Shown here: piece after piece, positions 52,629 through 60,819 of the stretch
Numbering within the stretch: position 1 is the stretch's first letter
How the letters are laid out: each line of letters opens with the position of its first letter
Source of the DNA: Butyrivibrio sp. INlla16
GTDB taxonomy: Bacteria; Bacillota; Clostridia; Lachnospirales; Lachnospiraceae
DNA length: 64,000 nt
Assembly (NCBI RefSeq): GCF_900104155.1
Contig: NZ_FMYB01000019.1
Coordinates: 1-64,000 of the forward strand
Reading direction: 5' to 3'
The notes under the pieces: generated by a model
The model's input: the letters and a program-made list of their open reading frames with translations, nothing else
What the model was told of the DNA's origin: nothing
The model's database searches: none
Program-made: the position numbers and the translations under genes

Positions 52629-54371
52629 ATGAACTATTTTCATCTTGAAGCAAAAGTAATAAGCCGCGGATCCGGGCGTTCTGCAGTAGCAGCATCAGCC
52701 TATGCATCCTGCAGCGAGATATATAACGATTATGATGGCGTGACCCATGATTACCGTAAGAAGACAGGACTTGTTTACAGTGAAGTTATGCTGCCAACAA
52801 TGGCACCTGCAGAATGGGCTGACAGGGAAAAGCTGTGGAATGCAGTTGAGGAAGTTGAGAAAACAAGGGACAGCCGACTGTCAAGGGAACTCGTCGTAGC
52901 CCTTCCAAGGGAGCTGGATCCCGTCGTATGGGTAGAAATGCTTGAAAAATATCTTAATGAAGAATGCGTATCAAAAGGGATGTGCGCAGATTTCAGCATC
53001 CATGATGTGAATAAGTACAATCCGCATGCCCACATAATGCTAACCATGCGTCCTCTTAACGATGACGGCTCATGGCAGGCAAAGACTCAGAAGGAATACA
53101 TCTGTTATAAGGACGGAGTTGAAAAAGGTTTTACTGCTGAAGAATTTAAAGCTGCAAAGAATCTTGGATGGGAGAAGCAGTATCTCTACAGTATCCCGGG
53201 TAAGAAAAAGAAGATATATCTTACTCCGGCTCAGGCTGCCACTATCGAAGGTTCCAAGAGGACATCCAAGTATCCCAAGAGTTCAAAATATGGAAGACAG
53301 AATCCCATATGCGAGGAATGGAACAGCGACAGGCAGCTGCAGACCTGGCGAAAGTCATGGGAAGATATCATAAACAGCTATCAGGAAAGATATGGCATAG
53401 CTGAGCGGGTTAGCTGCAAGAGCCATGCTGCAAGGGGCATCAAGGAACAGCCGACTATACACGAAGGTTATTATGCAAGGAACATGGAAAAAGAAGGGCT
53501 TGTATCCGACAGATGCGAGATCAACCGTCAGATAAAAGCAGATAACAGCCTTCTTCGAAAACTTCAGAAGAAAGTAAAGGCGTACTCAAAAGCTGCATCT
53601 GACAATATCCCGGCAATTGCTTCAAAGCTTGAAAAGTTCTTTAAAAGCCTTGTCGTTTACACTTTTCAGCTACACTTGAAGAAGAAACAGAAAAAAGCAG
53701 CCGAGAAAAGGCTTGGTGAACTGAAAGAACTTAAGAAAATCTATGAAGACTGTACCGCAAAGATAAGCTCCCGAGCTGAAGAGCGGAAAGAATTCAACGG
53801 AAAGCTTAAGAACTTGAAACCATATCAGAAAATCCAGTTCATAAAGTATACCAGTCAGGTAGCTCTGCTCACTGAGGAAATTGAGGAGTTTAAGAGTGAA
53901 AGGTCTGCTGCTCTTTCCAGATATGGCATGCCTGTGGAAACAAGGATCACGGATATAAGAAGGGAAATCAAGGATGCTGAAGGTATAGTGGAAAAGCTGG
54001 GTGGTCAGATACCTGAAATCAAAAAGTCCAAGGAAGATACTCTTGGAAAGTATAAAGCTGAGATCCATGCTCTCAGCTCAGATATGTTTGCTCAGATTTC
54101 TGAGGAAAGAACAAAGATCCATGATGAACATGTCAATGAGGCAAGACAGATTTTAAGCGATAGCCTAAAGAAATCCTCTGATAAGGACCTTTTTGCTAAA
54201 GCTATTAAAGAAGTGGATGCGACACTATCAGAGATTGAGCCATCTGTAATGCCAGAGACAGAAAACAAGAAGAAATCTCTCCTTGCAGATCTCAGGGCAG
54301 ATAAGGAGGTTGCAGCAAGAATACCCAGAAAAGTCAAGGAAAAGGACAAAGATAAGGGCATGTCACTGTAG
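52629..54371 (+). CDS. MobA/MobL (MOBQ) relaxase
   Basis: A 580-residue DNA-nicking protein. The N-terminal domain has the family start YFHLEAKVISRGSGRSAVAASAY, written here with its key parts: SAVAASAY supplies the catalytic Tyr region, LSRELVVALPREL is motif II, and NPHAHIMLTMRPL is the metal-binding HxH motif. From about residue 290 the protein is long coiled coil (KKKQKKAAEKRL), without the primase or helicase domain of RSF1010 MobA. The oriT just upstream is of matching type. It would nick oriT and lead the DNA into a conjugation channel supplied by another element. Confidence 0.93.
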   Translation: MNYFHLEAKVISRGSGRSAVAASAYASCSEIYNDYDGVTHDYRKKTGLVYSEVMLPTMAPAEWADREKLWNAVEEVEKTRDSRLSRELVVALPRELDPVVWVEMLEKYLNEECVSKGMCADFSIHDVNKYNPHAHIMLTMRPLNDDGSWQAKTQKEYICYKDGVEKGFTAEEFKAAKNLGWEKQYLYSIPGKKKKIYLTPAQAATIEGSKRTSKYPKSSKYGRQNPICEEWNSDRQLQTWRKSWEDIINSYQERYGIAERVSCKSHAARGIKEQPTIHEGYYARNMEKEGLVSDRCEINRQIKADNSLLRKLQKKVKAYSKAASDNIPAIASKLEKFFKSLVVYTFQLHLKKKQKKAAEKRLGELKELKKIYEDCTAKISSRAEERKEFNGKLKNLKPYQKIQFIKYTSQVALLTEEIEEFKSERSAALSRYGMPVETRITDIRREIKDAEGIVEKLGGQIPEIKKSKEDTLGKYKAEIHALSSDMFAQISEERTKIHDEHVNEARQILSDSLKKSSDKDLFAKAIKEVDATLSEIEPSVMPETENKKKSLLADLRADKEVAARIPRKVKEKDKDKGMSL

Positions 54372-54449
54372 TGTCACAGAAGAAATCATATTATTTACAG
54401 GCATGGCAGGTGTAGTATTGGAACTTGCCAGCTTGGGAAAGGAGGAATG

Positions 54450-54683
54450 ATGAAAAAGTACTATGATAACAGGGAAGATAACATTGCTTTTGAGAGATGG
54501 GTAGATGTTACTGCAAGACTGATGGTGAAGTACGGCCCAGGGTTGCTTAAGAGGTTGGAGAAGGAAAACATGGTCTTGTATATGATAGATTACGAGTTCT
54601 GCACGGATGGGGCAGAATCAGATTCTTTCACAAATGATCCTGATGTTGTACTTGGCTATTCTTATGTAGTAAGTGCTGCCTGA
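54450..54683 (+). CDS. Small hypothetical protein after the relaxase
   Basis: A 77-residue acidic protein (FERWVDVTARLMVKYGPGLL near the start). AAAGGAGG at 54437-54444 suits ATG 54450 slightly better than the adjoining ATG 54447. No family recognised; small proteins of this kind are common in Clostridia mobilisable elements. Confidence 0.65.
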   Translation: MKKYYDNREDNIAFERWVDVTARLMVKYGPGLLKRLEKENMVLYMIDYEFCTDGAESDSFTNDPDVVLGYSYVVSAA

Positions 54684-54691
54684 CAACAATG

Positions 54692-54747
54692 AATTACACG
54701 TTGTGTACAAGAATTATTTATGGTAAACTTATACACAACGTGTAATT
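54692..54747 (+). promoter_or_regulatory. Promoter between two palindromic operators, HTH gene
   Basis: A perfect 16-bp inverted repeat (54692-54707 with 54732-54747). Each arm holds its own palindrome, TACAC-N3-GTGTA, 37 bp apart centre to centre. Between them lie TTGTGT (54701-54706), a 17-base spacer and TAAACT (54724-54729). The layout fits repression by the HTH protein encoded next. Confidence 0.75.
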
Positions 54748-54763
54748 GAGAAAGGGGCGTCTC

Positions 54764-54970
54764 ATGGATGATAAAGCGAAAAAAATAAAAGAACTACGCG
54801 AAAGTACTGGTATGAACCGCAAGGAATTCTGCGAGTATTTTAATATTCCTTACAGGACAGTTACTGAGTGGGAGCGTGATATGAGGCATGCACCTGATTA
54901 TGTTGTGAGGCTTTTGGAGTATTACATAAGGATGGAAAAACTGCTGAAAAAGGATGATGAGAAGGAATAA
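54764..54970 (+). CDS. HTH (Cro/C1-like) DNA-binding protein
   Basis: A 68-residue single-domain regulator: IKELRESTGMNRKEFCEYF, then the recognition helix region IPYRTVTEWERDMRHAPDYV and a C-terminal helix. Close to phage and ICE repressors of minimal type. ATG 54764 follows AAAGGGG. It probably controls itself through the operators upstream and perhaps the recombinase genes downstream. Confidence 0.85.
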   Translation: MDDKAKKIKELRESTGMNRKEFCEYFNIPYRTVTEWERDMRHAPDYVVRLLEYYIRMEKLLKKDDEKE

Positions 54971-54992
54971 TTGTCTTGGAATCAGTATGTTT

Positions 54993-55058
54993 AAACAGGT
55001 CGAAATCGACCTGTTTATAATCTGAATGATCCTAAACCCCTCGAATTCGACGGGTTTA
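54993..55058 (+). repeat. Two adjacent inverted repeats between HTH gene and 55077
   Basis: AAACAGGTCGA (54993-55003) pairs perfectly with TCGACCTGTTT (55006-55016). A second repeat follows, TAAACCCCTCGAA (55033-55045) with TTCGACGGGTTTA (55046-55058), with one mismatch. Both have almost no loop, which suits protein-binding sites better than terminators. Confidence 0.55.
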
Positions 55059-55076
55059 AAAGAAGTGAGGAGCAAT

Positions 55077-55646
55077 ATGGAAAAAGGAAACAAATCAAGA
55101 AATGTATCTGTAATTAAGGATGCAGATGGAAACAGCATTGTCATGATAAATGACATTATCTTTAAGGGTAAGCGAAGCCTGAACTGGGAAGATGTCGAAC
55201 AGTATCTTAAAGATTATGTGGGAGAGTTATACTCAATAGCAGAGGATGGAGAAATCATATATATTGGGACAACTCTTCCAGGGGAATATGCCGGATCTGT
55301 TTATACCAAGAAGCTGAAAGGTGCGGTTGCTAAAGCTAAGGCAAATGCTGCACAGGGAATACCGGAAATGATTGAAATAGCTACGAATGGGGTGTTCGAA
55401 GAAAACAGGAAGAAAAAGCATGGCCGTGATGCTAAGAATGGATGGTATAGGTATGATACTCGTTTTGGATTACCAATCTATGGTGAAGATGATGAAATCA
55501 CTGGATACAATATTTTTCACGCCAGACTATTGATAAGACATGCAGGCAGTGGGAAGAAATATCTATATGATGTTATGGAAATAAAAAAAGAAACGAGCAA
55601 GTCCTGTCAGGCCGAAGCCCTACCCGGTGAAAAACCCATTTCTTAA
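55077..55646 (+). CDS. Mobile-element protein of unknown function
   Basis: A 189-residue protein. The N-terminal half contains KGKRSLNWEDVEQYLKDYVG and IYIGTTLPGEYAGS. The C-terminal half contains AKAKANAAQGIPEMIEIATN, GWYRYDTRFGLPIYGEDDEI and RLLIRHAGSGKKYLYDVMEI. Proteins with this signature are, from memory, frequent next to recombinases in Clostridia elements and inside their large polyvalent proteins, with no known activity. GTGAGGA precedes ATG 55077, and the frame that opens at 55026 has no ribosome site. Confidence 0.7.
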   Translation: MEKGNKSRNVSVIKDADGNSIVMINDIIFKGKRSLNWEDVEQYLKDYVGELYSIAEDGEIIYIGTTLPGEYAGSVYTKKLKGAVAKAKANAAQGIPEMIEIATNGVFEENRKKKHGRDAKNGWYRYDTRFGLPIYGEDDEITGYNIFHARLLIRHAGSGKKYLYDVMEIKKETSKSCQAEALPGEKPIS

Positions 55647-55707
55647 TCTTTATCTTAAATAGGTTTGTTACAGTTGTCAACAGAAAAATGGAGGGAGATG
55701 ACAATTT

Positions 55708-57661
55708 ATGACAAAGACTAAGAAAACTAAGTGTTACATATATACAAGAGTATCCACCGCTATTCAGGTTGATGGATACTCTCTGGAAGCTCAGAAAGAG
55801 AAAATCAGAAAGTATGCGGAATACCAGGATATGGAAATTGCAGGCGAGTATTCTGATGAAGGATTTTCCGGTAAGAACATAAAGGGCAGGCATGAATTCC
55901 AGAGAATGCTTAATGATATTGAAGATTGCAAGGACGGGGTAAAATACGTCCTTGTTTTCAAATTGTCGAGATTTGGAAGGAATGCTGCGGATATCCTTAA
56001 TTCATTGCAGCTGATGCAGGACTTTGGTGTAAACCTTATCTGTGTAGAAGATAGCATCGACAGCTCGAAGGAGGCCGGAAAGCTTCTTATATCAATCCTT
56101 GCTGCTGTAGCTGAGATGGAGCGTGAGAATATAAGAGTTCAGACAATGGCAGGTCGTGAGCAGAAGGCTCGTGAAGGCAAATGGAACGGAGGTTTTGCCC
56201 CTTATGGCTACAAGCTTGTTGAAGGCGGGCTTGAGATAGCAGATGATGAGGTGGAGATCATTAAGCTGATCTATGATCGTTATATTCACACTAATTCCGG
56301 TATCAATGGTGTGGCAAGCTATCTTAACAGTCATGGCTATACGAAGAAACTTCGTCAGAACAACACCATATCAGGCTTTTCATCCAGTTTTGTAAAGGAT
56401 GTTTTGGATAATCCGGTTTATATGGGGAAAATTGCATATGGAAGACGCAAGACAGAAAAGAAGATAGGCACACGTAACGAGATGCATGTGGTGGAGTAGT
56501 CAGAGTTCCCTATCTACGAGGGTGCTCACGAAGCCATTATTTCTGAAGAGGACTGGAATCTTGCTCAGGCTAAGAGAAAGGAAAATGCATATGTACGGCA
56601 GAAGGTTCATGACATTGATCATGCTCACATCTTATCAGGTATATTGAAATGCCCGTGTTGTGGTAAAAAGCCTCTATGGAAATATAGCCAAGGCTCATAG
56701 CAAGGATAACAAGACCAGGTATTATTACTATTGTAAGAATACTCTTGGTGCAACAGGACACAAGTGTACTTTCAGGCTGAACATTGAGCAGAATGAAATG
56801 AATAATCTAGTCGCATCCATCATATCAGCAATGGTAAAGGATGATCAATTCAAGAGTGCTATCAAGGAAAAGATTGGAAATGCTTTGGATACAGAGGAAC
56901 TTGAGAATGAGAAAGATGTTCTCAGGGGGCAGCTTAAGCAGGCTGTTGGCACAAAGAATCGACTGGCAAAGCAGATGGATTGCCTCGATGTTGATGATCC
57001 GCACTATGACAGGAAAGTTTCAGATCTGCAGAGCCGTTATGATGAGCAGTATGATATTATAGAGGATATAGAGAACCAGATTGATGAAGTACAGAAGCAG
57101 ATAGACAGTATCGTGCAGGAAAATCTGTCTGGAACAAGTGTCTACAATCTCCTGCTTGTGTTCAATAAACTCTATAAGGACTTTACCGAAGCTGAGCAGA
57201 AGGAATTCATGAGAGCGTTCATTGACAGGATAGACATCTATCCGGAAAAGCCTGCTAATGGCTGCTGGGTAAAGAATATAGTCTTCAATTTCCCCGTTCC
57301 GATAAATGGTAGGAATGTTAGAGAATTGTCCTTGGAAAATGAAACAATACTCGAGACGGTATGTTTATTGTCCAACCTTCATGAAGCAAAACATCATGTC
57401 AATGTTAAGTTAGATATGGATGAACTTGATCTTACAAGTGCTGAGGCTAAAGCTACATACAAAGAAATTGAAGAATGGGTGCAGGAACACTACGGATTTC
57501 ATGTAACAAATCTTAATATCGCTCAGGTAAAGCAGAAGCATGGAATCATAGAGCGCGAGAATTACAATAAGCCAAAATCTGAGAATAGCAGACAGCCTGG
57601 AACAACACCAGAAAAGGAGAATGCTATTACTGAGGCACTAAAGTTTTTTAAGATGATATAA
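55708..57661 (+). pseudogene. Large serine recombinase, inactivated by a stop and a frameshift
   Basis: A site-specific recombinase of about 650 codons in three pieces. Piece 1 (55708-56499) has the catalytic domain with Ser in YTRVSTAIQVDGYSL and EMERENIRVQT, and ends at TAG 56497 where the sense reads HVVE-stop-SEFPIYEG, as from CAG to TAG. The same frame then continues SEEDWNLAQAKRK to the zinc-ribbon KCPCCGK, where a run of five A (56664-56668) shifts the frame; piece 3 resumes with SLYGNIAKAHSKDNKTRYYYYC. The coiled coil follows, then about 75 residues matching the end of RlmD. Sequencing error could explain the A run but not the TAG. Confidence 0.88.
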
Positions 57662-57666
57662 GTTTG

Positions 57667-57700
57667 AGGACAGGGAATAAAAAACTTGTCCTTTCTCTAT
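57667..57700 (+). terminator. Weak terminator after the recombinase
   Basis: AGGACA (57667-57672) pairs with TGTCCT (57687-57692), followed by TTCTCTATTATT. Confidence 0.5.
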
Positions 57701-57743
57701 TATTAAAAAATGTTTTGTAAAGTGGTTCGTACAGAAATTATTA

Positions 57744-57789
57744 TTGACAAAACTAACAGTGTTAGTATAATAAGACTAACACCGTTAGT
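57744..57789 (+). promoter_or_regulatory. tetR promoter with two palindromic operators
   Basis: TTGACA (57744-57749), a 16-base spacer and TATAAT (57766-57771). Operator 1, ACTAACAGTGTTAGT (57752-57766), fills the spacer; operator 2, ACTAACACCGTTAGT (57775-57789), covers the start site. The two are 23 bp apart start to start. A repressor bound here would block polymerase fully. Confidence 0.87.
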
Positions 57790-57810
57790 TTGTGAGGAAT
57801 GGGAGTAAAT

Positions 57811-58377
57811 ATGCCAAGAACAGGATTATCTAAAGAAGAAATAATAGAAAAAGCTGCTACATTAGCAAATGAAAAGGGGTTATCATATTTGAGTGTCACA
57901 ACGCTTTCTGAATATTTAGGAATCAGAAAACCGTCTCTCTATAATCATGTAAAGTCAATAGATGATTTGCACTATAAGCTTATGATCTATGGTTGGAAGA
58001 AGGTTTCGGATGAGATAGTTGCAGGAATTGATTCAACCAGTCCAAAAGAAAAACTCATAAATTATGGCATAGCATTTTACAGATTTTCTATGGAGAATCC
58101 GGGTGTATTTGAGGCGATGCTTTGGTATAACAAATACTCTGATGAAACTTTACTTGAAGCTACAGAGGGCTTGTATTCATTCTTCTTTGAACAAACAGAT
58201 AGTCTTGGTATAGATAGAGAGGTGGCAAATCATTTGCTTAGAACTTACAGAGCTTTTCTTGAAGGATTTATCATGCTACAGATCCATAATTCTTTTGGCA
58301 ATCCGATTTCTATTGATGAAAGCTTCGAGATATCTATGAATGTACTGATATCTGGTATGGAGCAGTATAGGAGATGA
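57811..58377 (+). CDS. TetR/AcrR family repressor
   Basis: A 188-residue regulator. The N-terminal HTH is intact (IIEKAATLANEKGLSYLSVT, TLSEYLGIRKPSLYNHVKS), and the ligand domain has the TetR_C-type pattern seen in WHG-domain proteins (YRFSMENPGVFEAML). GGGAG at 57801-57805 supports ATG 57811; the upstream in-frame ATG 57799 has no properly spaced site. It almost certainly binds the two palindromes before it. The natural target gene is not obvious: what follows is a broken GNAT fragment and then a CAT-like gene. Confidence 0.88.
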   Translation: MPRTGLSKEEIIEKAATLANEKGLSYLSVTTLSEYLGIRKPSLYNHVKSIDDLHYKLMIYGWKKVSDEIVAGIDSTSPKEKLINYGIAFYRFSMENPGVFEAMLWYNKYSDETLLEATEGLYSFFFEQTDSLGIDREVANHLLRTYRAFLEGFIMLQIHNSFGNPISIDESFEISMNVLISGMEQYRR

Positions 58378-58399
58378 CTATTGTTAGCCTGATAATACT

Positions 58400-58579
58400 T
58401 CTGCCACCCTGATCTTGCGATGCCTTGACGAAGGCTTGTATCCAAGTTGGGATGCCCAGAACATGGACTAGGTTCATCTAGCGGAAAAGCTGGGATATGA
58501 ATATTAGCATGAATATACGGCGTATGAGGTGTCGAGCGAGGAAATAGCTGATTGGCAGAAGTGTTGGAGGAACAAATAA
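58400..58579 (+). pseudogene. C-terminal remnant of a GNAT acetyltransferase
   Basis: In one frame the DNA reads RCLDEGLYPSWDAQNMD, stop, VHLAEKLGYEY, stop, HEYTAYEV and on to WQKCWRNK with a final TAA at 58577-58579. This is the end of a GCN5-type acetyltransferase (GLYPSWDA...S-LAEKLGY pattern) with two internal stops and no 5' half. No other gene lies between 58378 and 58615. Confidence 0.7.
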
Positions 58580-58615
58580 ACTGCTATCTGATGATGAAAA
58601 GAAGAGGGTAAAGAT

Positions 58616-59287
58616 ATGAACTATAGAGTTATTGATAAAGAAACCTATTACAGGAAGGGGGTATTCCGGCATTTTACGGAGGATTGCAAGTGCTCGACTT
58701 CTATGACGGCAAGGGTTGATGTGACGGAGCTTGTTAAGTGCTCGAAGGAGAGTAACACGAAGTTCTATGTCAATTTCCTATATATCCTTTCCATGGTATT
58801 GAATTCCCGGGATGATTACAAAATGGGGTATCTCTGGCAGACTGAGGAACTGATCTGTTATGACAGGATTAACCCTACGCAGTATATTTTTCATGAGGAT
58901 ACCGAGACCTGTACGCCGGTATATACAAGTTATGATCCGGATTATGCCGCATTCTACAAAAATGCTGTCTCTGACATAGAGAAGGCAAAACAAACGAGGG
59001 AGTATGGCCTTGATATGGAAAAGCATCCGAACTGGTTTGATGCTTCCTACATTTCCTGGCTGTCCTATGATTCCCTGAATATTGAACTGCCAGATGGATT
59101 CCTCTATTTTCTGCCGATCATCAACTGGGGGAAATACCGTGAGGAAAACGGGAGACTTTTGATGCCGGTGTCGGTTCGTATGAATCATGCGATAGCGGAT
59201 GGGTATCTGATTGCGAATGTATTCCGCCTGCTTGAAAAAGAGATGGCTGCGTTTTGCAATGGTAAAGTGAAGGATGAACAGATATGA
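58616..59287 (+). CDS. CAT-like (chloramphenicol acetyltransferase family) protein
   Basis: A 223-residue protein of CatA size: start YRVIDKETYYRKGVFRHFTE, the middle FYVNFLYILSMVLNSRDDYKMGY, and the late active-site loop MNHAIADGYLIANVF. The catalytic His of the HHxxxDG motif is kept, although the first His is Asn here. Similar proteins in Clostridia include true chloramphenicol enzymes and many of unknown specificity, so resistance should not be assumed. GAGGGTAAAG precedes the ATG. Confidence 0.8.
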   Translation: MNYRVIDKETYYRKGVFRHFTEDCKCSTSMTARVDVTELVKCSKESNTKFYVNFLYILSMVLNSRDDYKMGYLWQTEELICYDRINPTQYIFHEDTETCTPVYTSYDPDYAAFYKNAVSDIEKAKQTREYGLDMEKHPNWFDASYISWLSYDSLNIELPDGFLYFLPIINWGKYREENGRLLMPVSVRMNHAIADGYLIANVFRLLEKEMAAFCNGKVKDEQI

Positions 59288-59427
59288 GTAAATACGAACA
59301 TCTTTGGAAATGGATCCGGGATAATGGAATGGACAGCTTCAAGCTCGCATATGCTGAGATTGAAGAAACTACAGGGGTTCCGATCGACCATCCTTTTCTC
59401 AAATATAATAACAGGCTTATCTTGTAA
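59284..59427 (+). pseudogene. N-terminal fragment of a small conserved protein
   Basis: A 47-codon frame overlapping the CAT-like stop (ATGA): SKYEHLWKWIRDNGMDSFKLA, read up to there, then TTGVPIDHPFLKY. It looks like the first half of a small Clostridia protein of about 80 residues. After FLKY the sequence switches to that of an unrelated gene and stops. Confidence 0.55.
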
Positions 59428-59729
59428 AGGATGGAACGCTTTTTCTGCTTTACGGCAGGAAGGATTTTGAGAAGATGACAAGCCGGCGGTATGAGTATAT
59501 AAAAGGACTGAACGGTCATTTTGAAATAGCGCTGTATGTCGATACTTTTGAAGAGGTGGATGAAGCATATAAGAAGGCCGTGGAAAATGGAGCGACATCC
59601 GTGCTGGAACCAGAACTTGAACCTTGGGGGCAGAGAACCTGCTATATCGCTGATCCGGAAGGCAACTTGATAGAGATCGGTTCCTGGAATAAGTCTTATG
59701 AAACAAAAGACTTGACGGAGGGGTGCTGA
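59412..59729 (+). pseudogene. C-terminal half of a VOC (glyoxalase-fold) protein
   Basis: A frame opening directly after two stop codons, without a start: AYLVKDGTLFLLYGRKDFEK, then GHFEIALYVDTFEEVDEAYK and YIADPEGNLIEIGSWNK. This is the second beta-alpha-beta module of a VOC-superfamily protein; the first module (about 55 residues) is missing. It joins the preceding fragment near 59410, so a deletion or recombination fused two genes. An internal ATG at 59475 could still allow a short product. Confidence 0.65.
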
Positions 59730-59783
59730 TCGTCTGGTGGACGATCGTTTAACACCGACCGAAACAAAGTGGAGAAAAAGGGT

Positions 59784-60488
59784 ATGGCGTTTGATTACAA
59801 GAAGGAATACAAAGAATTCTATATGCCGAAGGGCACACCATCTATAGTTACTGTTCCGAAAATGAATTATATCGCGGTTAGGGGCAGTGGGAATCCAAAT
59901 GATGAAGATGGCGAATATAAACAGGCTATAGGTCTTTTGTATGGAATCGCATTTACGATCAAGATGAGTAAAAAAGGTGATCATCAGATTGACGGATATT
60001 TTGATTATGTAGTTCCGCCATTGGAAGGTTTTTGGTGGCAGAATGGAGTAATCGGTATCGACTATGCTCATAAAGAAGATTTCAAGTGGATATCCGTCAT
60101 CCGCCTGCCAGACTTTGTAACGAAAGATGATTTTGAGTGGGCTGTCAGGGAAGCTACGGTTAAGAAAAAACAGGATTTCTCAAAGGTGGAGTTCTTTACT
60201 TATGATGAAGGGTTGTGTGTGCAGTGCATGCATATCGGATCGTATGATGATGAACCTGCTACAGTAGATGCAATGCACAGATTTTCCAACAATAAAGATG
60301 TACAGGTATCTTCAAAGAAGGCGTGGCTTGCGGACAGATTTGATGAGGGGCTTGTATTCTTAAAAAGTGTGGAGCGCGGGAAATGCTTCATAGAATATAT
60401 TCCTGCAGAGCATGCATGGAATCCAATTGAAGCACCTGGGTATATGTATATAGACTGCCTATGGGTTAGTGATAAATGCTTTGCCTGA
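59784..60488 (+). CDS. GyrI-like small-molecule-binding protein
   Basis: A 234-residue stand-alone GyrI-like domain (SHS2 pair): start FDYKKEYKEFYMPKGTPSIV, then PKMNYIAVRGSGNPNDEDGEYK, read in two parts, and EGLCVQCMHIGSYDDEPATV in the second half. Such proteins bind or hydrolyse hydrophobic small molecules and are often paired with resistance regulators. ATG 59784 is chosen over GTG 59769 because GGAGAAAAAGG precedes it. Confidence 0.85.
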   Translation: MAFDYKKEYKEFYMPKGTPSIVTVPKMNYIAVRGSGNPNDEDGEYKQAIGLLYGIAFTIKMSKKGDHQIDGYFDYVVPPLEGFWWQNGVIGIDYAHKEDFKWISVIRLPDFVTKDDFEWAVREATVKKKQDFSKVEFFTYDEGLCVQCMHIGSYDDEPATVDAMHRFSNNKDVQVSSKKAWLADRFDEGLVFLKSVERGKCFIEYIPAEHAWNPIEAPGYMYIDCLWVSDKCFA

Positions 60489-60636
60489 TGAAGATTATGA
60501 CAAAGCACATAATTACAAGCAATATCGGAAACACTACATGAGGACTATAGAAAAGCATCTGAGACAAGTTGCTTTTTGTAAAGAAGCTCATCCTAGATAT
60601 AGATGTAGCAAGAAAAAAATAAAGTGAAAGATGGTT
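60489..60636 (+). other. Intergenic stretch with a short basic frame
   Basis: A frame entering from GTG 60469 within the GyrI-like gene runs to TGA 60625-60627 and gives about 52 residues, the last third very basic (RYRCSKKKIK). There is no ribosome site and no recognised family. It may be a remnant. From 60675 to 60819, after the terminator, I see no gene or convincing promoter. Confidence 0.3.
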
Positions 60637-60674
60637 AAAGCTCAGGGAATAAGCATCCTGGGCTTTATTTTTTT
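60637..60674 (+). terminator. Terminator after the GyrI-like gene
   Basis: A 10-bp stem (AAAGCTCAGG 60637-60646 with CCTGGGCTTT 60657-60666, one G-T pair) followed by ATTTTTTTT. Confidence 0.85.
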
Positions 60675-60819
60675 GCGAGTAAAGATTAGAATGAACATAT
60701 TGTATAGACAAAACTGGATGTAAGATTTAATTCCAGGATAATGAAATAAGCAAATCGGAGTTTGCATTTTTTATGTTTGTTGCAGCCAGATAATTATGAT
60801 TTAAAGGCATAGAATAATT

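Noticed and set aside
56497-56499. TAG in the recombinase read as pyrrolysine or by suppression
   Set aside because: No pyl genes or signal are visible, the aligned position suggests glutamine (CAG to TAG), and a second lesion follows closely. A pseudogene is the simpler reading.
26380-57661. The shared rlmD/recombinase ends as a fresh attachment-site duplication
   Set aside because: The protein similarity is high, but the DNA differs at many third positions with no long identical core, so this cannot be a recent direct repeat from integration. It is kept only as an evolutionary link.
58616-59287. Stating chloramphenicol resistance
   Set aside because: The active-site loop is close to CatA, but the first His of the HHxxxDG motif is changed and specificity cannot be read from sequence.
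59121-60071. A 316-codon minus-strand open frame
   Set aside because: It is antisense to the CAT-like end, the VOC fragment and the GyrI-like gene and has no recognisable domain.
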